From Prosapia bicincta (Eukaryota; Arthropoda; Insecta; Hemiptera; Cercopidae): 64,000 nucleotides of DNA. The position numbers were made by a program, and so were the translations under genes. Below, piece after piece: positions 23,412-34,647 of this stretch (the stretch's first letter is position 1; each line of letters starts with the position of its first letter). The notes beneath the pieces are model-generated. The model worked only from the letters and a program-made list of their open reading frames with translations, made no database searches and was not told the DNA's origin. Where the stretch lies: contig JBAIZL010000002.1 in the NCBI GenBank assembly GCA_036971475.1, positions 355,038,082-355,102,081 on the forward strand, written 5' to 3'.

Positions 23412-24538
23412 TTAACTACCATTGTCGTGCCTGACAGGCATTGGTACCTATGGGGTTGTTTAACTTTTCCCGCCATAATACTCAAGGTCATGGAGTTCAG
23501 TAGCTTCCTATTTAGTAATTCTTTTCATGGTGTTAGTGTTTGCACGATTTCCTGCAATGTATTAGATTTATAATAACATGATTTTTTGGTTATGCTTCAC
23601 AGGCACATTGTCGATATTTGTGTAAAATTTTAAACTTTTATAGTATTTTTTTGATTTCACCTATTTATGTCATTATAGTATTCAATTACATAAATTGAAG
23701 AAATGGATAGACCTGGACATTCTGGATAAAAGGGAAACTAATTTCAACTAATTAGCGTCAAGTAGTAGAAATATAAGCGTGATTTTGAACATACCATAAT
23801 TGACGGGTTACTTAAAGAAGAAAATTATTTAGGTGCTGTATCTAATGAACAACTTTTAGAAGGCATCAAAGTGAATAGGGAAACTATGCAAAAAAGGGAA
23901 GATGTAACTGAGCAAAGAGATCATGATTCCGAATCTCAACAAAGTGCATCAGACGATGAAGTTGATTTCGAAGAATTGCACATCCAGAAATGTACAAATT
24001 TGTCTATTTGTGTAGATAAATTGTTATAAACAATGTAGAATTCTTACAGCAACAAAAAAAAAGAAAGAATAGTTACACTTTGTAAGCTGTCTACAACAAA
24101 TACATCTAGAATATTCTGAGCTGCTGTGTAAAGATACTGCTGTCAAAATTGAGTTAATATTTCCAATGTCAGTTTCCATATACAAAACTTTTAATGTGTC
24201 AAATGTTGTTTTTTATATAAAGTTTAGTGTGTACAGTCAGTGAACAAAATATAATTATTGTAAGTTTATTATCGTGAGAATATAATCCTTTTTAGCTAAG
24301 CTGCGCTACGATCTGTGGAAGGTAGGACTACAGATTTCAATTAGTAAATAAACAATAACCGATCTTATAAAATAATGTGTATTATAGTCACTTGCAAACT
24401 GGATATATTCAAAAACCATTTTTATACAGTAAATGCAAGATAAATTGTTAAACCATACAATAAATCACACTTAGACCCTTCATGCCTGTGAGGCACACAG
24501 CGGTAGTAATGTGACAAAGATTGCAGACCAGTAGTTGA
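23412..24538. mobile_element. piggyBac-type non-autonomous element, longer copy
   Basis: Starts with TTAA then CTACCATTGTCGTGCCTGACAGGCA. The far end, read inversely, carries TGTGCCTCACAGGCA and CTACC at 24531-24534, followed by TTGA, a one-base-mutated TTAA. A second copy at 51609-52148 has the same ends but less interior. The interior (23700-24030, plus) encodes a degraded acidic stretch, SESQQSASDDEVDFEEL, typical of transposase N-termini. Confidence 0.7.
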
Positions 24539-27180
24539 CAAGTAAAACAGAGAAGAAGGTTATGCTTGTTATTACTTCAAAAAGGTATTTCATAAAAAGT
24601 ACGTCAAGCAGAGAGGAGTCTGACAATGAAGAGTTCATGGCAGAAAATATTCTTAATATCTTCATACATAAAGTAAATCCAAAAGATATGGATTCAATTT
24701 AAAATATGTATATTTTATTATATAGAAGGGAAAGATTGATTTTAAAAGTATAACAAAAAGATAATGTATATGTAATGTATCAAAGGTTATGGTAAATATG
24801 AGTTTTTAATATGGTTTTTAATCAAAATATAATACAAAATAAAGTCAACAGAATAGGGTATTGTTTACAGAATATAACAAAATATAATTAATAGACAATT
24901 TTAAAAAAAATGATCACATCTTAGAGATAATATAAAAGCAATAGTGTAGTGGTTGGTATGAACAATGTAATGTTTACGTAAAAGAGACAAGTGATAAAAT
25001 GTTAACTATTGAGTTTGTTTGAATCAACATTGGACAACCACTGAGAGAAGCTGTTGCAAAGGACATACCTTCTGAACACATAACAAGAGTTAGATATGTA
25101 TATGTAAAACATAATGCTTTTATTTGCAGATTTCGTGTTGTACATCTTGTGGTTTATCAAACTACTACTTTTAGTATCACTTGGCAAAGAAATCACCACT
25201 TACTGTTATTTTTAAGCACACACGTTTCACACAGCTGTTCCACCTGCTGTTCACACAGCTGTTCAGGGCAAGACTCCTGCTATTTCATATCTCAGTTCCC
25301 AGATTTACAACTAACAAAATCTTTCTAAACTCCCAAAATAAAACATATTTAAGAGTTTACCTACATTCTGAAAATACTTTCTCTCAACTTTAGAGACTGA
25401 AGTATAAAATAAAAACAATGAAATGATGTTAACGATATACCACAACGTCCACACTCTAGCACAATATATCACTCATAAGGGATATTTCTCATGACTATTT
25501 ATGGATGATATATGCTTACACGGAAACTCAAGGGGTTAATATAACTATATGTTTAAGTCCAATATTTGATAAATATTGGACTAATGACAGTTATTAAGAT
25601 TGTGTAATGTAACTTACTATATATGTAATTAGGCTACAAACTTGGTTTGTAAGTAACTTTAAACAAATAAACATGTAAGGAAATGAAATTAAATAACATC
25701 ATACACAGATACCAAAACTGGTTCTAGTGGTAAACCAAATACGGACAGGTAAAAGCGTATTAGTGTAATAAACACCTAATGAAATGAAGTAATAGGTCTA
25801 TATACTAGTACATGAGAATGTGAACAATACACACAAACTTCCATGTGAATATGAGGACAAGAGTTGCAAACTTCTACCTAATTACTAACATAACTCACTA
25901 GCTGCAAATGTTTTTGTAGGTTTTTTCTGTAGGTTTGTCTCTGATCTGTGTATAGTATGTCGGAATTAAGGTTCAGTAATTGGCCAGGAGGGCCTATTGA
26001 ATTGCAACAAGTATCACATTGACCGCATGACAATCCACATGAGTAGTATGACACATGAAGTCCAACATTCTAACAACTGTGTTATGATTTCACATCCCAA
26101 TAAAACATTATTGAGATGTCATGAATTCAATACTTGAGATTTATTTTAATAAAACATTTATATTTTAGTGGACAGGAGTATATATGTTTTTAGTGGGTTT
26201 AACTCACATGTATGTAAATTTAATTCTAAGTGTATTAGAGGTCCTCATTCATAGGCTATAAGAGGAGAGGTGTTAGATTAGCTGGACGTATTATGAAATG
26301 ATTGGAGTCCTTCCCAATGAACCACCGAGTAATTACTTGATCAATAAATACCTATTATGAATATTAATATATGCAATATATATTCCAAAGATTCTCTACA
26401 CTTGTGTGTAATAGTATGAAACCTTTCAGTAGTAGTAGAAAAACTTAACTGAATGTACAAACCTTGTTCAACTAGTCATAGGTCGATTTCTTTTTTCACA
26501 CCACCTCTACTTGCTTTCCTTTCACCAATCTTCAATTGTCTTCTTTGCTAATACTAATAAAGTATTGATGGGATCTGATTAGCCTATTACAAACTGTGGT
26601 TTTATTGGTATTTCAAGTCATCATGTCAAATTATGAATTATATTCTAAAATGACACTCAAATAACTGATGGAAATTCTGAATTGAAATTCTACATTATAA
26701 AGAGAAAATATAATAATAAATTAAATTGATTTCTAAAATAATGTTTTGTAACATATTTTAAAAGAAAATTTAAACACAAACTGTTTACTAATTACTAAAC
26801 GATTCCCTCTCCACTGTAACAACCTTTTCACATTCAGTCACTTGAGAAAGGCCAAACTTTCTACACTACTTATTTTCGTTAATATGTAACTAAAAAGTAA
26901 TGATAACTTCTGACATTGCTAGTAGCAAGAAGCTGGTGTTAGTAATGGGAGAGAGATAAGACAATCTGGACAATTGCCCTCCTGGCACCTGCTTTAAGCA
27001 GTTCACTCTGTATTGCATGTACTAAAATCGATAAAACTCGATACAATTATAGGTTTTAAATGTATATTAAATTTTGTAGTACTATTGAATAAAATAAAAA
27101 TTGAAAATTTGTTCCTCTTCATAACGAGCTGATTGTTAAATACTTATTACAATTTGATATTACTTGAGATCAGACTTTTT
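24539..27180. other. AT-rich DNA with weak piggyBac-like traces
   Basis: At 24570-24700 (plus) a stretch KSTSSREESDNEEFMAENIL looks like another acidic transposase N-terminus. At about 25100-25190 a CCTSCGLSNYYF-stop frame might be a CRD tail, and 25180-25540 ends near GGGGTTAA. These could belong to a second decayed piggyBac element (24.55-25.54 kb), but no inverted repeats were proven. 25.54-27.18 kb shows nothing I recognise. Confidence 0.3.
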
Positions 27181-27189
27181 TTTAACTAA

Positions 27190-28790
27190 AAGTAGTTAAA
27201 TTCTTAACTTACACTAGGGAGGAAACGTTTTCGTCTTACAACTTCTTCAGTCTCGTATTTTTGCTGCTAGAATTGCTGCAGTTGTGCTTCTTTGGTACCA
27301 ATTTTTGAAAGTTAGAAGTGATGTAATTAAAGAGTATGTGTAATCTGTGTCGTGTTTAATCATATAGGATGTCATTTTTATTTGTCTTGCTATGTCTGTA
27401 TATTTCATATTGTTCTACTGTATTTAATTTATCGCCTTTGTTGCATGTGGGAAGCCATTGTTGCTTAAGTGTTTAGTGGCCATGAGGTGATTTGCGAAGG
27501 TGGATTCAATAGTAGTGTGCAGTGCGCTTTTGTATTCGTTATATCTTTCGGTGAAAGATCTACCTGTTTGTCCAATATAGAACTTATCGCAGTTGTTGAA
27601 TTGTGGTTTGTATATTCCTGGGTTATTTTATGTGTTGGTACAGTTAATAATGCTGTGTCTGATAGCCGTTTGGCTTTTATTTGCTGTTCTGTTACCTACA
27701 TTGTATCTTGCTTTTTTGAATTGGTGTGCTATTTAATTTGTGAGTTTGTTTATGTATGTGACGGGGATGAATTTGTTTGTGTTTGTTTTTTAGTTGTTTG
27801 TGTAGTTGTTACTAATCTTGTTGAGTATTTTTCTGTGTCGTTTGTCAAATTAATAATTGTCATATCCATTTTTGTGAGCTAAATACTTTGTGTTTGGTTC
27901 TTTTGTGTAGTTAGTTGTGAACATAGTTACCTTGTTTAGTCTGTGTAGTAAATGTTTGAATGATGTGTGCTTATGTTGCATTGGGTGGTTTGATGTGTTA
28001 TGTGTCAATGTGTCTGTTATGGTTGGCTTGCGGTATATTTTGAATTCATGTATGTTTTGACTTATTGTAATGGTGATGTGTAAAAAATTTAATTCTTCTT
28101 TTTTTCAAATTCTGCAGGGAACTGGATATTTTTTGTGTATTTTGTTTATATGTGTTTGGAGTTGTTGGCATTGTCTTATGTATTATAACCTCGTTTAATA
28201 TCTGTGCCAATGTATTATCTTATTTGCGTGTTTGTTGTTATTTATGATTTTATTCTGTTCTATGTGTTGTAGGAATATTTCTGCGAGATTGCATGAAATC
28301 GGTGAACCCATTGGTAGGCTTTGTTTTTGTGTGTAATATTTGCTGTTGTGAGTAAAGTAGTTCTGTTGTGTAATGATGTTCAAAATGTGTGTGATTACTT
28401 TTGTGTTTTTTTCTGGAGTGTTGTTATGTCTTAGATTATCTCGTAATATGTGTAGTGTTTCTGTGACTGGGATATTCTTATATAGGTTTAAAATTTCAAA
28501 CGATGCTAGGGTTGAGTTGGGATTTCAATGTTTTTTATTTTGTTACTAGATCTAGTGTGTTTTTTTATTTTTGTGTGTTTATCTTGTTTTATGTATTTTC
28601 TAATAGTTCTATCCATATGGCGTGATAGTTAGTCTGCAGCTGATGGTTGGCTGTTGATTATTGGTCCTACAACTTTCAAAAATTGGTACCAAAGATACAC
28701 AACTGCAGCAATCCTAGCGGAAAAAATACGAGGCTGAAGAAGTCCTAAGTCGAGAATGTTTTCTCCACGTGTAAGTTGACAATTTATCAA
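27190..28790 (-). mobile_element. Penelope-like element PLE3, bounded by inverted terminal units
   Basis: Minus-strand RT and GIY-YIG coding (27300-28660) is flanked by two copies of one terminal unit in inverted orientation, 27200-27325 and 28668-28790. Both contain AAAATTGGTACCAAAG, AACTGCAGCAAT and ATACGAG.CTGAAGAAGT. PLE4 at 38.3 kb is the same subfamily. Confidence 0.8.
27330..28660 (-). pseudogene. PLE3 reverse transcriptase + GIY-YIG endonuclease
   Basis: Reading down from 28660: GPIINSQPSAAD-like start, MDRTIRKYIKQ-like helix at 28600, a worn motif A (LASFEILNLYKNIPV) near 28480, and motif B at 28195-28383 (QKQSLPMGSPISCNLAEIFL then QHIEQ). The YxDD block near 28190 is degraded. GIY-YIG lies near 27560-27600 (CDKFYIGQTGRSFTERYNEY), preceded by a PGIYKPQF lead-in. 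A VEQYEIYRHSK tail is near 27400. Frame breaks throughout. Two different PLE subfamilies are therefore present: PLE1/2 and PLE3/4. Confidence 0.8.
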
Positions 28791-28797
28791 AATTTAG

Positions 28798-29500
<703 letters not shown>

Positions 29501-29569
29501 ACAAAAATCAATGTTTAAAAAAAACAATGAAATTCTTTGAAAATAAAAAAAAAACAAGATGACACTCAC

Positions 29570-29641
29570 AGAGACAACCTTATTGACAGCCTTTATAAAC
29601 TCTTCAGCCTTAATACTGAAATATTTCTTTTCCTCCTCAGG
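29570..29641 (-). CDS. Possible 72-nt coding exon (host-gene candidate)
   Basis: On the minus strand, a polypyrimidine-like ATTTCTATCTAG acceptor immediately precedes 24 open codons (PEEEKKYFSIKAEEFIKAVN, then KVVS). These end at a perfect GTGAGT donor at 29569. Length divisible by three and the helical, charged composition support a real exon. It is not part of the flanking PLE-associated repeat, whose homology ends near 29500. I do not recognise the protein. Confidence 0.35.
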
Positions 29642-29794
29642 CTAGATAGAAATATCTTTTATATAAAAGTTTTAAATTTTATTACTCGTTTCTGTTTCAT
29701 TTTTTAGTTACGACTTTCTTAGCATTCTTAACCTCTGACTGAAACTTTAAAATTAAATTTTGAAACCTCTTCGGGGCTTGAGTTTTTATTTCCT

Positions 29795-30215
29795 TTACGA
29801 AGTTATAAAATTTTGTTCGCGGCTAACAATCTCTGAGACTGCGTGAAATTGATTTACGAAGCACAATTCGATAATCTGAGTTTCAACTCTGCAATTGGTT
29901 ACTAAATGTAGTATGTCCTTCTTATTTGTATTTCGAAAGACAGTAAATATCTTGATAGTGGCGTCGCTTAGTATATCGATTCTCTTAAGACTCAACTTGA
30001 TTGAGTCCTTATTCTTTATTTTCATGCTCATATCCTTGACCGTTTCTACCAGAATTTCAAAGAAGCTTCTAATTTTCTATAAGGAAGTATTAGAGTACCT
30101 CTGGAGACCTTTTAAGGACTTTTCCATAAACCTTTCGATATTATTGTTAATTTTCTTATACAAACCAGTCACTTTGGTTGCAAAGTGCTTAGGTTGTGAC
30201 TTTATTTAGATAAAA
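29795..30215 (-). pseudogene. Unrecognised coding-like block, one internal stop
   Basis: Minus-strand frame open from about 30210 to 29795 except for one TAG near 30077. Upstream of the stop it reads VTGLYKKINNNIERFMEKSL. Downstream it gives VETVKDMSMKIKNKDSIKLS, LKRIDILSDATIKIF and NTNKKDILHLVTNCRVETQI. This is a non-repetitive, predicted helical protein with ordinary amino-acid composition, unlike the low-complexity ORFs around it. No known domain recognised. It could be an exon of the same gene as 29570-29641, or an undescribed element's ORF. Confidence 0.35.
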
Positions 30216-30239
30216 TGCTATGAGAGTTTTTTAATTTTT

Positions 30240-30345
30240 TTGTGGGTAAGAGAAGAGGTGCCTTCCCAGCAACACAACACGAATATCTTTATATTGCGTA
30301 TTGAACTAAATATAGAACTCCTTAGTTTTTTCTCGAACATGGTTC
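30240..30345 (-). CDS. Possible upstream exon of the same gene
   Basis: The minus strand shows a strong acceptor (TTTGTTTTGTTTCAG) ending about 30346. It is followed by ELNHVREKTKEFYI, one in-frame TAG, and FNTQYKDIRVVLLGRHLF. The position just upstream of the 30.2-kb block on the same strand suggests a linked exon. The stop implies pseudogenisation or a read error. Confidence 0.25.
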
Positions 30346-30439
30346 AGCTCATCTGAAACAAAACAAATGTATGCATTATAAAAATCATTGTTTAATTAGG
30401 AAACACACTGCTTCAAAGGGGGTTTTGTGATATATTAGA

Positions 30440-30720
30440 AGTAGAATAAACACACAAACATAAACATAAAGCCACAAACACGCACCCACGCACCTACACA
30501 CACACACACACACACACACACGAAAACTAGCAAATACACATTCACATAAGCATTTGAGTATACACACACTCACACACACACACATGCACATACACAAACA
30601 CACACACATACACAAACACACACACACACACACACAAACACATACACAAGCAAATGAGCGCACAAACACACTCGCACACACACATACACACACTGACAGA
30701 AAGTCAATAGCAAGTAAATC
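30440..30720. repeat. Imperfect (CA)n-rich region
   Basis: CA dinucleotides interrupted by CATA, AAACA and GCACA variants over about 270 bp. The long Cys/Val and His/Thr ORFs here are translation of the repeat, not genes. Confidence 0.9.
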
Positions 30721-30729
30721 CAAACACAT

Positions 30730-31377
30730 TTACCAATAGCGCTAAAGTCGAATATTTGGACTTTCAATATTCAGAATTCCTAGATGTTATAACTTTTGGA
30801 TCTGGTGTGCCTGTTAGTAACCTTAAATTCACATTATTAATAATTCATTTAATAAATATATAACACTTGTTAAATATATATCACACTTGTGAGTGTATAT
30901 CTAAAAATATGTGTGGTATAATTTGGTTATATTTTCAGTTTTGTAGAATGCTTTTGTTTATTTTAATAAAGTTGTACAGGTGTTAAACTCTGTGTTGTAA
31001 AATTCCAAAGCTCAATGCTTTGATTGTCCAAGTCTAGGTAGGCCTATACATGGCCACGCTTACCTGTACGTATGTCATATAGGTAACGATTTTCTGTTAT
31101 TACCTTAGGAACAATTTTTGATAAAAAATATACAATTCATGATTTTCCTCACTTATGACTTTTGTGTAGACTATACATTGCCTTATATTTTTATTAGTGA
31201 AATGTGTATATGTTAAGTTTCTATAACATGCAACAACTATTTTTTAGCACTGAATGTGTTAAAAACAGTTTCATACTGTCAAAAATCAAGTCACTGTAAA
31301 ATTCTACATTCCATTTGTGTTGACAAATATGTATTGTTTCACTTTAATGACAAATATGACACTTTGATGACAGGAGA
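30730..31377. other. No recognisable feature
   Basis: AT-rich, no supported ORF or repeat. Confidence 0.5.
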
Positions 31378-31541
31378 TCTGTAGCCGTGATTGTTTGTTG
31401 TAAGGGACAGGGTGTTGTGGTAGCAATAACACAGGTTCGATTCCTGGTTGTCGAACTATATTACTTAGGTTTGAAAATAAAACGTTGCCGTGACCAGGAA
31501 TCTACGCCATGTCCTCACCAATTTATGATCACGGCTAGAGA
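31378..31541. mobile_element. Possible short element with 14-bp inverted ends and a B-box-like site
   Basis: TCTGTAGCCGTGAT (31378-31391) and ATCACGGCTAGAGA (31528-31541) are inverted with one mismatch. Between them GGTTCGATTCC at about 31435 matches the Pol III B-box consensus. The expected A-box and a tRNA cloverleaf are not convincing, so it may be a miniature DNA transposon or a tRNA-derived SINE scrap. Confidence 0.3.
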
Positions 31542-31874
31542 ACCCCTAATGATTGTTATTAAATCCATAGAGTTTTATAGTGCAATCAAGCAGGGATATT
31601 AAACTAAAGTTTACATTTTTTTGAAATTAAAATCAGGTATACATTATTATTCATAACAATATTACAATAAAGAATAAACTCTTCTAATAGTTTTTTATTC
31701 CTTCAGGAATATGTGTTGTTCCTCAAAAGTATGAATTCGAAACCACTGAACTCGCTATTAATCTCGATTCGCTGTGTCGCTTGGAACACAAATCCACAAT
31801 GATTTAAGAGACCCACATTTACTGTGCAATATTTACCCAAGCTTGTGGAATATCATAGATTGAAAAAGGAATAT

Positions 31875-31993
31875 TGTAAGATTTTGATTACCCTGAAATG
31901 GAATTGGAACCATCTTCAATCGATTTTATCACTAATTTTAAACTTTCTTCAGACCATCTAGCTTGGATGGTCATCCTTTCATATTTGTATACC
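31875..31993 (-). pseudogene. psq/CENP-B-type HTH scrap of a pogo-like transposase
   Basis: The minus-strand reading RMTIQARWSEESLKLVIKSI then EDGSNSISG-stop-SKSYNIP resembles the psq-type HTH that opens Jerky/Tigger transposases (RWs.e.L...i.....G..s...a...y.IP). One in-frame stop. No DDE domain follows within reach. Confidence 0.35.
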
Positions 31994-32204
31994 AACTGAA
32001 AAACCAAATTTGGTTTAATTTTCCATTTTAAATAATTTATTTGCTAGTTTTGTCATATGATGAATGAAGAATACATGTATAAAATATACCAGTGCTAAGT
32101 GAATAGCCATCCACTTTGCCCTATTCACTTTACCCGGCTTGCACTATTTTTAAAAAGAAGTACTGAAATAACCCACAATCGCCAAACTGGTTATATAGTT
32201 CATG

Positions 32205-32680
32205 CATTTTTTAGAGCATATATTTGATAATTGCGATTGCACCTCAATTACTAATATTAGATCAATTCTGCAAACATAATGCGAACCTATGTTCGATTCT
32301 GCGTTATTTAAGCTATTTAAATGAGAAATCCATTTTTTGTAGGAATCGCAAAATCCATGAACGTTCATACATTTTTTAGAGCAAATATATGATAACTGCT
32401 ATAGCACTTAATTTACTAATATGAGATCATTTCTGTAAACACAATGCGAATCTATGTTCCATTCTGCGTTATTTAAGATACTTAAATGAGAAATCCATTT
32501 TTTGTAGAAATCGCAAAATCAATGAACGTTCATTCATTTTTTAGAGCAAATATATGCTAACTGCGATAACACTTAAATTACTAATATGGTATCAGTTCTG
32601 GGAACACAATGCGAATCTATGTTCGATTCTGCGTTATTTAAGCTATTTAAATGAGAAATCCATTATTTGTCCATTATTAA
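32205..32680. repeat. Tandem repeat, 2.9 units of 165 bp
   Basis: Copies begin with CATTTTTTAGAGCA at 32205, 32370 and 32535 (exact 165-bp spacing). Each contains ATGCGAA.CTATGTTC.ATTCTG and TTAAATGAGAAATCCATT. The last unit is truncated. Confidence 0.95.
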
Positions 32681-33267
32681 AATAACAATATTTAACATTT
32701 TTAATAAATTAACAACGTATTAAAATCATTACGAGTTTTAAAATCCAACATCCTTGACTACATAACTCACTGATTATTTTCACATTTCCTTCCTATACAA
32801 ATAATCAACTTTTTTTATTGTGAATTGCTAAATCTTGTATTCTCTATATTCCATTAGAACTGCCTTCATAGAAAAACTGTTTTTTCGTATAATATGGGTT
32901 GAAATATCTCTCATAAATATAACATATATTAACCCGTGTTAATTCAAAATTTGACAACCGTATTTAATTAAATGATATATAAATTGCAAAAGTTATTTAC
33001 CTACCATCTTATTTAATAAAATATTATTTAATAATATTATTCAATATTGGTTAGAACTTTGAAGTGATTGAACAACGACAAAATGTAAGTGATACGTTCG
33101 CAAACATTGCTGCTTTTTAATGTAGTTTGACCGTAACACGGTGAATGTATCATTTTCACACTACTTTAAAAAAAAATTATTCATTTACACAAAAAAATAT
33201 GCACAAAATATATACGCTTTATTAATAAATATCTACGTAAATCTACATAGAATGTGTAAAATTGGTT

Positions 33268-33530
33268 TTATATAAGCCTCTTTGAAAGAGTATGGTAAAT
33301 TTTAAAACATATTGTGGCACAAAGTGCTAAATCACAGTCAGGGCAGAAATATCTAGATTCTATCATTATTTTTTTGCCTTTTGCATCAGGTGGTTGAGCA
33401 CAAATTACACATTGTTTTGTTTTTTGCGTTTTGTAGTAGTATCTCTGAAAAGTGACGCCCTGTTAGTCTAAGGGGTGTGAGGGTTGAGCTAGGACTTTAA
33501 AGGCTTGAAGAAGACGAAACAAATTTGGAA
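33268..33530 (-). pseudogene. piggyBac transposase C-terminus with Cys-rich finger
   Basis: Reading down from 33530 on the minus strand: RLTGRHFS (the conserved RLtGrHF lead-in), a one-base frameshift, then KQCVICAQPPDAKGKKIMIE, SRYFCPDCDLALCATICFKI and YHTLSKRLI-stop. The spacing C-x2-C ... C-x2-C ... LC...CF..YH is the piggyBac C-terminal CRD finger used to bind the transposon ends. Only this part remains, and it is not in the TTAA elements described above. The finger itself has no stop. Confidence 0.8.
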
Positions 33531-33745
33531 AGGCGGTGCAATATCCGCGAATTTAATAAGTAATAATTTATTATAAATGTTACAAAATGTTATTTTAATT
33601 TATTCACTGGAAAATATATTCTGATGTTTAAATAATTTAATTGTAATAATTAATAATAAGTAATTTAATAATTATTTTAATTAGGTTTTACATAAAATAA
33701 AAGTTTAAAATTTAGACTCTATCGTAGTATGACCCAATTTGTTAT

Positions 33746-33748
<3 letters not shown>

Positions 33749-33818
<70 letters not shown>
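33749..33818. repeat. (TA)n microsatellite
   Basis: About 70 bp TA with two TTTA interruptions. Confidence 0.95.
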
Positions 33819-34215
33819 TACGTTAGTTCTAGTAGAGCTTAAAGCTTATTTAGGAATTTTTGTACTAGATATTAGACTGACAGGCTTACCTAATGGCAAT
33901 AGTCCAAAACTGCAATCTCTTGGAAATATATAAATAGATACATGTAAAAACTTAAGACACTATTGATATATTTTGATCAAAAATGATCTTTGTCAATCAA
34001 AATAGAAAAAAGAAAAGACTGAAGTGAACCACAGATGTGTATAAATATCAAAATGTCACAGATTCACAGATTTATAGTTTATGATATAGTGCTATATGTG
34101 ATTTGTATAAATATTGATTATTTAAAACTAGATATTAATAGTCTGTCAGAAGGAAGGTAAATTTAATTGTTAAAAATGGTAGGGTTTAGGGGGAAGGTAA
34201 AAGAAGTTTAATCTG

Positions 34216-34455
34216 ATGTTGAGGTTAGGAGGCTCTTTAGATTTGGTGTACCACTGGTATGATACTCCCATCTTCTCAATTCTGAAGGGTTGCAATCAGG
34301 GGGAGGGCCTTACTTATTTTGGTGGTATAACAAACATTGAAAAATGTGATGTTGCGACTAGCGGCGTGTTGAGCGGTTGGCCTGTCTATGTTCATGGTTC
34401 TGTGGCCATTCATTCTGATGCTAAGACCATCCGTGGTAAGGAAATATTTCAATAG
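34216..34455 (+). CDS. Unrecognised 79-codon ORF
   Basis: ATG at 34216 directly after TAATCTG, stop TAG at 34453. The protein is not low-complexity: it has aromatic and Gly-rich segments (LDLVYHWYDTPIFSILKGCN, then GWPVYVHGSVAIHSDAKTI). Local GC is higher than in the neighbourhood, consistent with past coding use. No family is recognised, and no relative is seen elsewhere in the window. It may be an exon, a TE fragment, or chance. Confidence 0.3.
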   Translation: MLRLGGSLDLVYHWYDTPIFSILKGCNQGEGLTYFGGITNIEKCDVATSGVLSGWPVYVHGSVAIHSDAKTIRGKEIFQ

Positions 34456-34560
34456 TGTGTTAAGTTTTTATATGAGTCTATTCATTTATATCCAAGAGAT
34501 TGCAGTTTAAAACTATTGTCATTAGGTAAGTATGTAAGTTACCTATCTAGTCCCACAATT

Positions 34561-34562
<2 letters not shown>

Positions 34563-34610
<48 letters not shown>
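34563..34610. repeat. (TA)n microsatellite
   Basis: Pure TA, bordering the palindromic element on its left. Confidence 0.95.
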
Positions 34611-34612
<2 letters not shown>

Positions 34613-34647
34613 TTGATACGTATTCCTTCACGGATGGAAAAATATGA

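Noticed and set aside
25960..27000. Short inverted CCAGGAGGGC blocks near 25985 and 26975 as ends of a transposon.
   Set aside because: Only about 10 bp match, no target duplication, no coding sequence between them.
27469..27882. 137-codon plus-strand ORF rich in Val, Phe and Cys, membrane-like.
   Set aside because: It is the antisense shadow of the PLE3 GIY-YIG/connector region.
30385..30767. Several ORFs of 60-114 codons made of Cys-Val or His-Thr repeats.
   Set aside because: They are translations of the (CA)n repeat; no start or conservation supports genes.
31400..31450. Possible tRNA gene because of GGTTCGATTCC.
   Set aside because: No cloverleaf, no correctly spaced A-box or anticodon arm.
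32205..32680. Regularly spaced repeats could suggest a CRISPR array.
   Set aside because: Whole 165-bp units are repeated with no unique spacers, and the DNA is clearly eukaryotic.
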